Of a DNA stretch of 64,000 nt, positions 41,446 through 50,375 are shown in pieces (the stretch's first letter is position 1; each line of letters starts with the position of its first letter). The DNA comes from Enterobacter cloacae complex sp. ECNIH7 (lineage in GTDB: Bacteria; Pseudomonadota; Gammaproteobacteria; Enterobacterales; Enterobacteriaceae), in NCBI RefSeq assembly GCF_002208095.1, contig NZ_CP017990.1, positions 1,364,001-1,428,000 of the forward strand, given 5' to 3'. Position numbers and translations under genes: made by a program. The notes beneath the pieces were generated by a model. It worked only from the letters and a program-made list of their open reading frames with translations. It ran no database searches and had not been told where the DNA came from.

Positions 41446-41475
41446 GAGGCCACCGAAAGGTGGCCTCTTTTTTTA
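41446..41475. terminator. Bidirectional terminator between ahpF and uspG
   Basis: GAGGCCACC-GAAA-GGTGGCCTC followed by T7 on the plus strand, between two convergent genes. The GAAA tetraloop and T run make it a strong terminator for ahpF. Confidence 0.9.
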
Positions 41476-41901
41476 TCTTACGACCATCACCGGTATATGG
41501 GTGTGGCGGATCACGCTGGAGGCGTTAGAGCCCAGCAGATGCGTGGTAATGGAAGGGTTGCGCGAACCGATGACCACCACGTCTGCTTTCAGCTCGTTCG
41601 CCAGTTCGTTTACCGCATCGCGTACGCTGCCGAATCTGACGTGCGTTTTGATCCGTGAAGGGTCGATGCTGAAGTGGCTGACCATGGTTTGCAGACGAGT
41701 TTCCGCTTCATGCTGCAAATGCTCCTCGAAGCGACGCACGTCGGCGGCAAAGCGGTGCAGGCTCAGGCTGGCGGAGCCCGGCAGTACGTGTAAAAGATGG
41801 ATAACACCGTCCTGCTGCGCCAGGAACTCCGCATGGCGTACGGCCTTGTCGCTCAGCTCCATCTCAAAAACATCAACCGGCATAATGATTCTCTGATACA
41901 T
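41473..41901 (-). CDS. uspG: Universal stress protein G
   Basis: A 142-aa UspA-family protein, E. coli length, using start [16 protein letters not shown] at 41901; a frame 13 residues longer lacks support. The ATP-binding motif is VVVIGSRNP then [12 protein letters not shown] (G-2x-G-9x-G-S/N). It is a stress-response protein that is nucleotide-binding in E. coli. Convergent with ahpF. Confidence 0.95.
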   Translation of the reverse strand: MYQRIIMPVDVFEMELSDKAVRHAEFLAQQDGVIHLLHVLPGSASLSLHRFAADVRRFEEHLQHEAETRLQTMVSHFSIDPSRIKTHVRFGSVRDAVNELANELKADVVVIGSRNPSITTHLLGSNASSVIRHTHIPVMVVR

Positions 41902-42081
41902 ACCCGTTTCTCCTTGTTTATAAACGCTGAACTCATTCAACCATAAAATAGATATGGTTTCTGTAAGCGCCCCGTCAGTTTTCTTAAGTTGCCAGGATAA
42001 ATCTCAAAAGGCCCGTATTCCGGGGCAGACCTTCAGGGGTAGCTACCCTTATACACTTACCTGGAACCTTTCGGAGGTCGC

Positions 42082-43320
42082 ATGAAAGCACTTACGTATC
42101 ACGGTCCGCACCATGTACGCGTTGAGAATGTCCCCGATCCCATTATCGAACAGCCCGACGATATCATTTTGCGCGTCACGGCCACGGCGATCTGCGGCTC
42201 CGATTTGCATCTCTATCGCGGAAAGATCCCGAAGGTGCAGCACGGCGACATTTTTGGCCATGAGTTTATGGGGGAAATCGTCGAGTGCGGCGCAGAGGTA
42301 AAGAATTTGCAAAAAGGCGATCGCGTGGTGATCCCCTTTGTCATTGCCTGCGGAGACTGTTTCTTCTGCCGTCTGCAGCAATACGCGGCCTGTGAGAATA
42401 CCAATGTCGGGCAGGGCGCCGCGCTGAACAAAAAGCAAATTCCCGCGCCGGCCGCGCTGTTTGGCTACAGCCATCTCTACGGCGGCGTGCCGGGGGGACA
42501 GGCGGAATATGTCCGCGTGCCAAAAGGCAACGTCGGGCCGTTTAAGGTCCCGCAACTCCTTTCCGATGATAAGGCGCTGTTCCTGTCCGATATTTTGCCC
42601 ACGGCCTGGCAGGCGGCAAAAAATGCGCAGATTGAAAAAGGCTCAAGCGTTGCGGTTTTCGGCGCCGGGCCGGTGGGGCTACTGACTGTTGCCTGCGCGC
42701 GGCTGTTAGGGGCTGAGCAGATCTTTGTTATCGATCACCACCCGTACCGTTTGCGATTTGCCGAGGCGCGTTACGGCGCAATTCCCATCAACTTTGATGA
42801 TGATAACGACGCAGCGGAAAAAATCATCGAGCAAACCGCTGGCCAGCGCGGCGTTGACGCCGTGATTGATGCGGTAGGGTTCGAAGCGAAAGGCAGCACC
42901 ACCGAAACGATCCTCAGCAATCTTAAAATTGAAGGTAGCAGCGGCAAAGCGCTGCGGCAGTGCATTGCTGCCGTTCGACGCGGTGGGGTGGTCAGCGTAC
43001 CCGGCGTGTACGCCGGGTTTATTCATGGCTTCCTGTTTGGCGATGCCTTCGATAAGGGGCTGACGTTTAAGATGGGCCAGACCCACGTCCATGCCTGGCT
43101 GGGCGAGCTGCTGCCGCTGATCGAAAAGGGGCTGCTTACGCCGGAAGAGATCGTGACCCATTATCTTCCTCTTGCTGATGCGGAACGCGCCTATAAGGTG
43201 TTCGAAAAACGGGAGGAGGAGTGCCGGAAGGTGATTCTGGTTCCTGGCGCAGAAACGCCCGAGGCCGCAGAGCAGAAAGTTAAGGGCCTGGTGAATGCTT
43301 TCCCCGGTGGGGTTGCATGA
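42082..43320 (+). CDS. ybdR: Zinc-dependent alcohol dehydrogenase-like protein
   Basis: A 412-aa member of the medium-chain dehydrogenases, the E. coli YbdR length. Catalytic zinc ligands are in ICGSDLH, GHEFMGE; structural zinc Cys set is [15 protein letters not shown]; the Rossmann motif is [11 protein letters not shown]. It is related to glutathione-independent formaldehyde dehydrogenases, but the substrate is not established. GGAGG precedes the start. Confidence 0.93.
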   Translation: MKALTYHGPHHVRVENVPDPIIEQPDDIILRVTATAICGSDLHLYRGKIPKVQHGDIFGHEFMGEIVECGAEVKNLQKGDRVVIPFVIACGDCFFCRLQQYAACENTNVGQGAALNKKQIPAPAALFGYSHLYGGVPGGQAEYVRVPKGNVGPFKVPQLLSDDKALFLSDILPTAWQAAKNAQIEKGSSVAVFGAGPVGLLTVACARLLGAEQIFVIDHHPYRLRFAEARYGAIPINFDDDNDAAEKIIEQTAGQRGVDAVIDAVGFEAKGSTTETILSNLKIEGSSGKALRQCIAAVRRGGVVSVPGVYAGFIHGFLFGDAFDKGLTFKMGQTHVHAWLGELLPLIEKGLLTPEEIVTHYLPLADAERAYKVFEKREEECRKVILVPGAETPEAAEQKVKGLVNAFPGGVA

Positions 43321-43328
43321 ATACTCGC

Positions 43329-43418
43329 CTAGCTGTGGCGTTCAAGATAAAGCACGGCCAAGACGATAATCGCCGCAATAATCAGAAAAATAAGTGTGAT
43401 AGCCAGTATCTCACTCAT
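43329..43418 (-). CDS. 29-aa membrane microprotein
   Basis: ATG 43418 to TAG 43329 on the minus strand encodes 29 residues with one membrane helix (EILAITLIFLIIAAIIVLAV) and a short charged tail (LERHS). GGGGAC lies just before the ATG. It lies convergent with ybdR, nine bases from its stop. It has the form of enterobacterial single-pass small membrane proteins; function is unknown. Confidence 0.5.
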   Translation of the reverse strand: MSEILAITLIFLIIAAIIVLAVLYLERHS

Positions 43419-43557
43419 GACCGTCCCCACGGCACCAAAACAGATTAAGCGTGGATTAAGGGCTTTTTGCGCGATATAAGAAAATGGGGTGAATTTACGG
43501 AAAGAGGATGCGGCTGCATCCTCTGTGCAAAGCGGGTGGGCGCTTGTTCAGAAGTGG

Positions 43558-43968
43558 TTAACGCAGGTAATCGCCCGCGGCTTCTGGCTGGTAGAGCAAC
43601 GCCAGCACTTCAAGATGGGCAGAGGCGCCGCCCGGCAATTCCCAGTGGATGGTATCGCCCGTGCGCAGGCCCAGCAGTGCGGCACCCACAGGCGCAAGAA
43701 CAGAAAGCTGTGCGCTGCTGTCGGTCATCTGAGCCGGGTAAACCAGCGTGCGGGTCAGCTCTTCACCGGTGGTCAGGTTGCGGAATTTTACCTGGCTGTT
43801 CATGGTGACCACGTCATGTGGCATCGTCTCAGGCGTGCACATCTGCGCCCGGTCGAGCTCCTCATTCAGGGCGTCGGCCACGGGAAGTGAGGCAAACTCT
43901 GCTTTTTCCAGCAGCCTGTCGATACGTTCTGCGTCGAGCTCGTTGATGATAATTGTAGGTCTGGACAT
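43558..43968 (-). CDS. rnk: Regulator of nucleoside diphosphate kinase
   Basis: A 136-aa protein, the E. coli Rnk length. A short N-terminal coiled coil ([17 protein letters not shown]) is followed by a GreA/GreB-C-like FKBP fold ([20 protein letters not shown], then [18 protein letters not shown]). It is a secondary-channel-type RNA polymerase interactor. The leader carries a hairpin with a U tract. Confidence 0.96.
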   Translation of the reverse strand: MSRPTIIINELDAERIDRLLEKAEFASLPVADALNEELDRAQMCTPETMPHDVVTMNSQVKFRNLTTGEELTRTLVYPAQMTDSSAQLSVLAPVGAALLGLRTGDTIHWELPGGASAHLEVLALLYQPEAAGDYLR

Positions 43969-44011
43969 TTTTACTCCATGTCGTTAATGCTGCGTGTAAC
44001 GCAGAAACCAA

Positions 44012-44088
44012 TCCAAAAGAAAACCCTCGCCGTCTGGCAGCGAGGGTTTAACTCTCCCGATGATACTGGCTGAGCGCGTAAGTTTGAA
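44012..44088 (-). promoter_or_regulatory. rnk promoter and terminator-like hairpin in its leader
   Basis: On the minus strand TTCAAA (44083-44088), 17 bp, TATCAT (44060-44065). About ten bases after the expected start, AAACCCTCGC and GCGAGGGTTT pair around a 9-nt loop (44021-44049) and are followed by TCTTTTGG. It could attenuate rnk or be a 5' stability hairpin. Confidence 0.45.
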
Positions 44089-44213
44089 GTGATGAAGGTC
44101 ACATTCATGGTCCATATGAATTTTCGCTGAAATTTATTCAGTCTTCATTCCGGGCGGAATACGTTACGCTGAGTGTCCTGAACCCGGGCGTTGCCCACCA
44201 ACGAGAGAGAATT

Positions 44214-44831
44214 ATGTACTTCTACCAACCGTCTCAGGGTCACGGCCTGCCGCACGATCCGCTGAACGCCATTATTGGTCCACGTCCGATCGGCTGGATC
44301 TCGTCATGCGATAAGGCCGGTCAGCTGAATCTCGCACCGTACAGCTTCTTTAACTGCTTTAACTATCGCCCGCCGATCATCGGTTTTTCCAGCAACGGCT
44401 GGAAGGACAGCGTGCGTAATATTACCGAAACAAAGGAATTTGTCTGGAACCTGGCGACGCGCGATCTCGCGCAGGCGATGAACCAAACCTCTGCGATGCT
44501 TCCCCACGATCGGGATGAATTTAGCTTTTCCGGGCTAACCCCAGCGGCGAGCCAGCTGGTTAACGCGCCCCGCGTCGCGGAAAGCCCGGTGAACTTTGAG
44601 TGCCGCCTGTCGCAGTGCATTCAGCTTACCGGTGCCGACGGCACACCGGTCAATACCTGGCTTGTGCTGGGGGAGGTGGTCGGTATCCATATTGCCGAAA
44701 CGCTGCTGGAAGAGGGGATATACCAGACGGCTAAAGCGCAGCCCATCCTGCGTGCGGGTGGGCCGACGGCGTATTATGGCATCAGTGATGAAAACCGGTT
44801 TGATATGGTGCGCCCGGGCGCGGATCAGTAA
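44214..44831 (+). CDS. Flavin reductase-family protein
   Basis: A 205-aa FMN-binding split-barrel protein. It starts MYFYQPSQGHGLPHDPLNAIIGPRPIGWISSC, with the FMN-binding GPRPIGWISS and LAPYSFFNCFNYRPPIIGFSS typical of the family, and ends TAYYGISDENRFDMVRPG. It may be a flavin reductase or oxygenase partner; the substrate is unknown. GAGAGA lies before the ATG. Its stop overlaps the convergent rna gene by seven bases. This gene is not at this place in E. coli K-12. Confidence 0.85.
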   Translation: MYFYQPSQGHGLPHDPLNAIIGPRPIGWISSCDKAGQLNLAPYSFFNCFNYRPPIIGFSSNGWKDSVRNITETKEFVWNLATRDLAQAMNQTSAMLPHDRDEFSFSGLTPAASQLVNAPRVAESPVNFECRLSQCIQLTGADGTPVNTWLVLGEVVGIHIAETLLEEGIYQTAKAQPILRAGGPTAYYGISDENRFDMVRPGADQ

Positions 44832-45634
44832 CCGGCTTTATCAATCACGAACTGTTTTCCGCAGTTACCCGGATGTGGCTGCGGTACAAATGACGCCGCA
44901 GAAAGCGGGTTGTTAATGGTATCCGCCTTAAGCGAAATCTGCATCTCGGTCAGATACGCCGGATTGCCGTTGCAGGTCAGCTTGATCGCTTTGATGTTCT
45001 CCTTGCCCCAGCTTTTGGCAACGGCACTGTCAAAGTCGCTGCGATTGACGGTTTTCCCGTAATTATCGGCGAGGAATTTACCGACCGCGCTGTTTTTAAC
45101 TTCCTGATTCATCCGCACCATCGTGCCGAAATAGGCATCCGGATCGAAACCAAAGCAGACGCCATGTTTGGCATATTCGTAACGTTCCAGGCAGGAATTA
45201 CCGCCCGCGCCCGGCATCACGTCGTTGAGCTTTGCTGCAGCAGAAAGCGAGAGTCCAGTTTCGGCGGCATCGCATTTGCGGCTGGCCTTCACTTCCGGCA
45301 TGTTCGGAATCGGGCGCGTGGCGCAGCCAAAACGCATCCATCGACGTTCATCCACGCCGCGTGCGGCAATAGATTTTGGCAAGCCAGGCCATAGACCGTG
45401 GACGGTCAGAAAATCGGCTTTATTATCGCGCTCTTTTTGCAGGCGACATTCGTCAGGTTCATTGCGGTTGCGCTCGACCATGCTCTGGCAAAACCCGGTT
45501 TGCCAGGACAGAGCCAGCACATAGCGATCGAAATCGCCATACTGTGTTGCCTTCAGCGGTTCCGCCTGCGCGGAGAAGATACAGAGAGAAAGCGCCATTG
45601 CGCCAGACGGGATGACGATATCCTTCCTGAACAT
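44825..45634 (-). CDS. rna: Ribonuclease I, periplasmic
   Basis: A 269-aa T2-family RNase with a signal peptide (MFRKDIVIPSGAMALSLCIFSAQA). Catalytic motifs CAS I FLTVHGLWPGLP and CAS II YEYAKHGVCFG contain the active-site His residues, with paired Cys throughout. It degrades RNA non-specifically in the periplasm. The start is ATG 45634 after AGGAA; a longer frame adds eight residues. Confidence 0.96.
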   Translation of the reverse strand: MFRKDIVIPSGAMALSLCIFSAQAEPLKATQYGDFDRYVLALSWQTGFCQSMVERNRNEPDECRLQKERDNKADFLTVHGLWPGLPKSIAARGVDERRWMRFGCATRPIPNMPEVKASRKCDAAETGLSLSAAAKLNDVMPGAGGNSCLERYEYAKHGVCFGFDPDAYFGTMVRMNQEVKNSAVGKFLADNYGKTVNRSDFDSAVAKSWGKENIKAIKLTCNGNPAYLTEMQISLKADTINNPLSAASFVPQPHPGNCGKQFVIDKAGY

Positions 45635-45686
45635 ATGATTTCCTGATCGAATGAGCACGATTTATTTCTGGAAGTTATTAAAGCAC

Positions 45687-45711
45687 AAAAAGCGCCCGCA
45701 GGCGCTTTTTG
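45687..45711. terminator. Terminator between dcuC and rna
   Basis: AAAAAGCGCC-CGCA-GGCGCTTTTT, a symmetric hairpin with T runs on both sides, 18 bp beyond the dcuC stop and upstream of rna. It ends dcuC transcription so rna must have its own promoter. Confidence 0.88.
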
Positions 45712-45728
45712 GATATCCATAATTTAGC

Positions 45729-47096
45729 TTAGGCCGCGCCGGGTACCAGCACTTCCGTGGCGATAATCACGATAATCAGACCAACTATAACGGGCACTGA
45801 AGTGCGTTTGACGACTTCGAATGGCGAGATTTTCGCCATCCCGGCAACGGCGACGACCACACCTGACACCGGCGAAATGGTCCGGCCGAGGTTTGACGCC
45901 TGCAGCATGGGAATGGAGAGGTAGGCCGGGTTAATACCGGAAGAGTGAGCCAGTTTCGGGATCATCTCAACGAAGGCGTAGAAAGGCGCATTACCGGAAC
46001 CGGTGGTCATCGCCGCCAGCATGGTGAGCACCACCAGAACCAGCATCAGGATAATACTGGCCGAGCCGAACGAGGTGGCGATAGAAATCAGGCTCTGGAT
46101 AAAGCCGATCGTGCTCAGACCCTGGGCAAAAACGCCCGCTGCAACCAGCAGGATCACCACGCCAGCGAAGGCATCCGCCATACCGCGATACGCCACTTCC
46201 AGACCCGAGAAGACTTTTTGCGTGTTAAAACCGCGCACAAACTCCAGTACGGCGGCCAGCAGCATACAGATGACCAGAATGGTGATGATGTGCAGCTGTG
46301 GACCCCATTTGCCGTCAAAAATCAGCACTCCGACGATCGGGGTGAACGGCAGAATGGCATAGAACGCGGGAGCGGTCGTGGTGATTTCACTCACGTCCAT
46401 CATTTCATGGTTGATGTTTTCTTTCTTATCGAGATAGCGCTGCCAGAAGAAATGTGCGATCCCCATGCCCACGATGGCAACGATCGAGATCGGTAACGTG
46501 GTTTTAAAGGCGAAGTCGATGAGTGACATCTCCGCCGCCTTTGCCGCAAGCACAACGTCGCCGGAGGTCGGGGAGAGAATAATCGCTGCCGGAGACGCGC
46601 AAATTGCCGCGGCCGCGCCACGGCTGATACCGACGTTCACCATGACCGGGAACAGCGTCGCCATGAGCAGTACCCCAAGTCCGGTAGCTGACGAAACGGC
46701 CAGCGACATGAGGCAGGCGAGGAAATAGGCGGCGACCATTAGCAGATACGGCGAGTTAATGTATTGCAGGGGTTTAGAGGCAAGCTTAACGACCATGTCG
46801 TTGGCGCCGATGTGGGTCATGTAGGCTGCAAAACCGCACAGCATCATGATCATCATACCCAGATCGCCGCCGCGGCTCATGAGCAATATTTTAATATATT
46901 CAACAATATCTGTAGCAGTGTAACCGGTGCTGGTCGCGCTGGCAGGTAACACCTGGTGCCCCATTATTGCGCTGATAATCAGCAGCGTTAGACCGCCGAC
47001 AAATAATACGCCCGTGGCCGAGTAGCCTTTAATGATGTAGCGTGCGACCCCGACAATGACGACGACTCCAATAAGGAGTTCGAATAACGTAAGCAT
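45729..47096 (-). CDS. dcuC: Anaerobic C4-dicarboxylate transporter
   Basis: A 455-aa inner-membrane transporter with about 12 hydrophobic helices, starting MLTLFELLIGVVVIVG at 47096 (E. coli 461 aa). It retains the family segments AAYMTHIGANDMVV, SSATGLGVLLMATLFPVMVN and SPTSGDVVLAA. It exports succinate during fermentation and takes up fumarate. A candidate FNR box lies about 100 bp upstream. The cit genes next to it in E. coli are missing. Confidence 0.96.
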   Translation of the reverse strand: MLTLFELLIGVVVIVGVARYIIKGYSATGVLFVGGLTLLIISAIMGHQVLPASATSTGYTATDIVEYIKILLMSRGGDLGMMIMMLCGFAAYMTHIGANDMVVKLASKPLQYINSPYLLMVAAYFLACLMSLAVSSATGLGVLLMATLFPVMVNVGISRGAAAAICASPAAIILSPTSGDVVLAAKAAEMSLIDFAFKTTLPISIVAIVGMGIAHFFWQRYLDKKENINHEMMDVSEITTTAPAFYAILPFTPIVGVLIFDGKWGPQLHIITILVICMLLAAVLEFVRGFNTQKVFSGLEVAYRGMADAFAGVVILLVAAGVFAQGLSTIGFIQSLISIATSFGSASIILMLVLVVLTMLAAMTTGSGNAPFYAFVEMIPKLAHSSGINPAYLSIPMLQASNLGRTISPVSGVVVAVAGMAKISPFEVVKRTSVPVIVGLIIVIIATEVLVPGAA

Positions 47097-47186
47097 GATT
47101 TCCCCTGTATCTCTGCTGCTATGGAGCACAAAAAATCAATGAAAAAAAGAAGGATGAAAATGTGCCGAATAATTGGCCTGTTCTTG

Positions 47187-47200
47187 CTGATTAAAATCAA
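47187..47200. promoter_or_regulatory. Candidate FNR box of dcuC
   Basis: CTGAT-TAAA-ATCAA differs by one base from the FNR consensus TTGAT-N4-ATCAA. Centred about 98 bp before the dcuC ATG, it would sit near -41 of a start at about 47152, where a CATTTT -10 can be placed. E. coli dcuC is FNR-activated. Confidence 0.6.
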
Positions 47201-47463
47201 TAAACAGACGACTAGAGAACCGAACAACCGTGTTTTGCCATGGCCCGTACATTTATGTCATGTGGCCCTTGACCGTCAGAAATAGCGCAACATGTCCCAT
47301 TAATGATAACAAATTGTTAATGTTTTGTATGGTTTTGCATGTTGCTGATTAACGAAGAGTAATGTGAAAGTCACACCCCTTGTGGGCTTATTTACACGTA
47401 TCTCTCGCTTTCTTTAAGAATATTCCCGGAAAGAGCCCGAATAATTAGGAATAACGCTGATGT

Positions 47464-47498
47464 CGTTAAGCCTTGGTTCAACTATTTTATGGTAAACT
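47464..47498 (+). promoter_or_regulatory. PhoP box and -10 of pagP
   Basis: CGTTAA-GCCTT-GGTTCA (47464-47480) fits the PhoP direct repeat with five-base spacer, and TAAACT (47493-47498) lies 12 bp further as a -10, the classic PhoP-dependent layout. Transcription would start near 47505, downstream of the ATG at 47489. Confidence 0.7.
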
Positions 47499-47530
47499 TT
47501 GCCTCGAATACTAAGAATGGTAATTGCATT

Positions 47531-48106
47531 GTGATCGTACGTAATACATTTTTCTCTATTTTTTTGTTTATTTTTGGGCAGTTAACGTTTTCTTCTGTTG
47601 CACAGGCAGAAGGCAACGCGACGGATAAAGGCTGGTTCTCAACCTTTACGGATAATGTTTCCCAGACATGGACGGCACCTGAACATTATGATCTCTATGT
47701 CCCGGCAATAACGTGGCATGCGCGTTTTGCTTATGACAAAGAGAAAACCGATAAATACAACGAGCGTCCGTGGGGCGCGGGTTTTGGCCAGTCGCGCTGG
47801 GATGAAAAGGGAAACTGGCATGGCATCTATCTGATGGCCTTCAAAGACTCGTTTAATAAATGGGAACCGATCGGGGGGTATGGTTGGGAGAAAACCTGGC
47901 GTCCGCTAGCGGACGAGAACTTCCACGTCGGTTTGGGCTATACCGCCGGGGTCACTGCACGTGACAACTGGAACTATATTCCGATCCCGGTCCTACTGCC
48001 TTTGGCCTCTATTGGCTATGGTCCCGCAACGTTCCAGATGACCTACATCCCGGGTACGTACAACAACGGTAACGTTTACTTCGCCTGGATGCGTTTTCAG
48101 TTTTAA
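47531..48106 (+). CDS. pagP: Lipid A palmitoyltransferase
   Basis: A 191-aa outer-membrane beta-barrel enzyme that moves palmitate to lipid A. With GTG 47531 as start it has a signal peptide ([16 protein letters not shown] to SSVAQA) and a mature barrel very close to E. coli PagP: active-site His in [10 protein letters not shown], Asp-Ser in AFKDSF, and the C-terminal YFAWMRFQF. An ATG at 47489 would lie inside the inferred promoter, so GTG is preferred, though its Shine-Dalgarno is poor. Confidence 0.93.
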   Translation: MIVRNTFFSIFLFIFGQLTFSSVAQAEGNATDKGWFSTFTDNVSQTWTAPEHYDLYVPAITWHARFAYDKEKTDKYNERPWGAGFGQSRWDEKGNWHGIYLMAFKDSFNKWEPIGGYGWEKTWRPLADENFHVGLGYTAGVTARDNWNYIPIPVLLPLASIGYGPATFQMTYIPGTYNNGNVYFAWMRFQF

Positions 48107-48253
48107 CTGACAAAACGTTACATGCTGGTGATAAAACGCGCAGTTGTTGATTCATAAGCGATAAAAATCTGTCAGTAAAAATTAACGCGACTTTAGTCAC
48201 TTTTTATCAAAGATCCGCTGGACAAAAGGTCCCACAATTGATGTACTGATAAC

Positions 48254-48278
48254 CGACACAGCATTTGTGTCGTTTTTT
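48254..48278 (+). terminator. Intrinsic terminator just upstream of cspE
   Basis: CGACACA-GCATT-TGTGTCG followed by T6, ending 18 bases before the cspE ATG. It may end pagP transcription, or attenuate cspE if cspE is also transcribed from further upstream. CspE-family proteins are transcription antiterminators. Confidence 0.7.
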
Positions 48279-48296
48279 AATGTAAAGGTAATTTTG

Positions 48297-48506
48297 ATGT
48301 CTAAGATTAAAGGTAACGTTAAGTGGTTTAATGAGTCCAAAGGATTCGGTTTCATTACTCCTGAAGATGGCAGCAAAGACGTGTTCGTACACTTCTCTGC
48401 AATCCAGTCTAATGGTTTCAAAACTCTGGCTGAAGGTCAGCGTGTAGAGTTCGAAATCACTAACGGTGCCAAAGGCCCTTCTGCTGCTAACGTAATCGCT
48501 CTGTAA
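48297..48506 (+). CDS. cspE: Cold-shock-like RNA chaperone CspE
   Basis: A 69-aa single cold-shock domain, the E. coli length, starting [16 protein letters not shown] at 48297 with AAAGG upstream. RNP1 is KGFGFI and RNP2 is VFVHF. It binds single-stranded RNA and DNA, melts hairpins and antiterminates. CspE is constitutive at 37 degrees in E. coli. Confidence 0.97.
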   Translation: MSKIKGNVKWFNESKGFGFITPEDGSKDVFVHFSAIQSNGFKTLAEGQRVEFEITNGAKGPSAANVIAL

Positions 48507-48532
48507 TTCAGACGCGTCAGCAAGAATTTCAA

Positions 48533-48558
48533 AACCCGCTCACTGAGCGGGTTTTTTT
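48533..48558 (+). terminator. cspE terminator
   Basis: AACCCGCTC-ACT-GAGCGGGTT followed by T5, about 27 bases after the stop. Confidence 0.9.
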
Positions 48559-48567
48559 CGTTTTGAA

Positions 48568-48654
48568 TCAGCCAAGCAGATACATTTTCAGGAAGCTGGC
48601 TACGATTAGCACGCTCAACAACACCATTCCTGCGCTCATCAGACTCTGTTTCAT
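48568..48654 (-). CDS. 28-aa membrane microprotein
   Basis: ATG 48654 to TGA 48568 encodes 28 residues: MKQSLMSAGMVLLSVLIVASF plus LKMYLLG, a single membrane helix with Lys at the N-terminus. GAGGGTGACAG before the ATG is a good ribosome-binding site. It lies between cspE and crcB on the minus strand. It has the form of enterobacterial one-helix proteins; function unknown. Confidence 0.55.
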   Translation of the reverse strand: MKQSLMSAGMVLLSVLIVASFLKMYLLG

Positions 48655-48725
48655 TCTGTCACCCTCGTTCAGTATTGCATTCAGAGTGACAGAGAAAAAT
48701 TAAGCCAACATTAACGGTTCGGCTG

Positions 48726-49109
48726 TTAATGCGCGCTTGCGGAAGAAAATAGCCAAAATGCGATCCCCGTCATCGCAAACGAGCCGAACATATTGATCGC
48801 CATATTCATCAGCGCCCAGCCAATGCGGCCTTCCTGAAAGAGAAAAACCGTTTCCGCAGAAAAGGTTGAGAAGGTGGTCAAACCGCCGCAGAATCCGGTG
48901 GTAATCAATACCTTCCACATTGGGTCAATGTGCGTCATTCGGTTAAACCAGGCCAGCCCCATGCCGATGATAAAGGCACCAATCAGGTTAGCGGCAAGCG
49001 TCCCCATGGGAATCGCCTGATGCAGGGGGTTAAACCGCATACTCAGAAACCATCGCGCAACGCTACCCGTTCCCCCACCAATAAAAACGGCTAAAAGTAG
49101 TTGTAACAC
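48726..49109 (-). CDS. crcB: Fluoride ion channel
   Basis: A 127-aa four-helix Fluc channel, the E. coli length. It has [10 protein letters not shown] near the N-terminus, the pore/sodium motif [13 protein letters not shown] in helix 3 and a final hydrophobic helix. It exports fluoride as a dual-topology dimer. It is divergent from ybeM; only 67 bp separate them, too few for a fluoride riboswitch. Confidence 0.95.
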   Translation of the reverse strand: MLQLLLAVFIGGGTGSVARWFLSMRFNPLHQAIPMGTLAANLIGAFIIGMGLAWFNRMTHIDPMWKVLITTGFCGGLTTFSTFSAETVFLFQEGRIGWALMNMAINMFGSFAMTGIAFWLFSSASAH

Positions 49110-49176
49110 GCTAAATACCTGCTATTTGATGTGTAAGAGTAGCGAGTTTAACGCCGTTTATGATGAGGGGACAAAT

Positions 49177-49965
49177 ATGTATGTAGCGGTAGGGCAGTTT
49201 GCCGTCACGCCTGACTGGCATGAGAATGCGAGAACATGCGTCGAACTGATGATGCAGGCCCGGCAGAAAGGCGCGTCGCTGTTGGTTCTCCCCGAGGCGC
49301 TGCTGGCCAGGGACGATAATGACCCGGATTTATCCGTGAAGTCCGCGCAGCCGCTGGATGGCGAATTCTTACAGCAATTGCTCGCCCAAAGCGCGGGCAA
49401 TACGATGACGACGATCTTAACGATCCATGTTCCCTCCACGCCGGGTCGAGCAGTCAATACGCTGGTGGTGATTCGTAACGGGACCATCGTCGCACGCTAC
49501 GCCAAGCTTCATCTCTATGATGCGTTCAGCATCCAGGAGTCGCGTCGCGTTGACCCCGGAGACGAGCTCCCTCCGCTGCTGGAGATTGACGGATTTAAGA
49601 TCGGGCTGATGACGTGTTATGACCTGCGTTTTCCCGAGCTGGCGCTGCATCTGGCGCTGCAGGGGGCGGACGTGCTGGTACTCCCCGCCGCGTGGGTCAG
49701 AGGGCCGTTAAAAGAGCACCACTGGGCAACGCTGCTTGCGGCGCGCGCGCTGGATACAACCTGCTATGTCGTTGCCGCAGGAGAATGTGGCACGAAAAAC
49801 ATCGGGCAAAGCAGGGTGGTTGATCCGCTGGGGGTGACGATCGCCGCCGCCGCTGAAGCCCCGCATTTGCTGGTGGCGGAGATAAACTTAGAGAGAATTG
49901 CGCTTGCGCGTCAGCAATTACCCGTTCTTCGCAATCGTCGGTTTGCGCCACCGCAATTATTGTGA
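49177..49965 (+). CDS. ybeM: Carbon-nitrogen hydrolase (deaminated glutathione amidase)
   Basis: A 262-aa nitrilase-superfamily enzyme with start [14 protein letters not shown] at 49177 after GAGGGG. The Glu-Lys-Cys triad is in [15 protein letters not shown] and [10 protein letters not shown]. The family (YbeM/Nit1) hydrolyses deaminated glutathione as metabolite repair. All three residues are intact and it is full length, whereas some E. coli strains have a broken copy. Confidence 0.93.
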   Translation: MYVAVGQFAVTPDWHENARTCVELMMQARQKGASLLVLPEALLARDDNDPDLSVKSAQPLDGEFLQQLLAQSAGNTMTTILTIHVPSTPGRAVNTLVVIRNGTIVARYAKLHLYDAFSIQESRRVDPGDELPPLLEIDGFKIGLMTCYDLRFPELALHLALQGADVLVLPAAWVRGPLKEHHWATLLAARALDTTCYVVAAGECGTKNIGQSRVVDPLGVTIAAAAEAPHLLVAEINLERIALARQQLPVLRNRRFAPPQLL

Positions 49966-50090
49966 TGTTTTTTTCAACAATGCTTGATTCACCTTGTTAC
50001 AGATTGCTATTGTGTGCACGCGCTAAATGACCGTTAATACAGTCAGGTTTTGGCGCTGAATGCAGCCTGTTTTAAGTAAAGAAGGTATCT

Positions 50091-50294
50091 ATGGGTGAGA
50101 TTAGTATTACCAAACTGCTGGTGGTTGCCGCACTGGTCGTCCTGCTGTTTGGTACCAAGAAGTTACGCACGCTGGGTGGTGACCTGGGGGCTGCCATCAA
50201 AGGCTTTAAGAAAGCGATGAACGATGATGATGCAGCGGCGAAGAAAAGCGCCGAGGATGACGTCCCGGCAGACAAGCTTTCTCACAAAGAGTGA
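50091..50294 (+). CDS. tatE: Sec-independent translocase protein TatE
   Basis: A 67-aa TatA paralogue, E. coli length. An N-terminal membrane helix ([20 protein letters not shown]) with the FGxKKL hinge is followed by an amphipathic helix ([18 protein letters not shown]) and an acidic tail. It acts with TatA in the twin-arginine export pore. GAAGG lies before the ATG. Confidence 0.96.
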   Translation: MGEISITKLLVVAALVVLLFGTKKLRTLGGDLGAAIKGFKKAMNDDDAAAKKSAEDDVPADKLSHKE

Positions 50295-50321
50295 CAGTAA
50301 CCCCTGAGGGCTTGCGAAAAA

Positions 50322-50348
50322 AAACCGGCTCATGAGGCCGGTTTTTTT
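50322..50348. terminator. Terminator between tatE and lipA
   Basis: AACCGGCT-CATG-AGGCCGGTT with T7 on the plus strand and an equally long T run on the minus strand, between two convergent genes. Confidence 0.88.
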
Positions 50349-50375
50349 GTATTACTGTAAATGAATATTACAGCA

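Noticed and set aside
44825..44831. Frameshift or fusion between the flavin reductase gene and rna
   Set aside because: The genes are convergent and simply overlap by seven bases at their stops.
49110..49176. Fluoride riboswitch before crcB
   Set aside because: The whole gap to ybeM is 67 bp and lacks the expected pseudoknot pattern.
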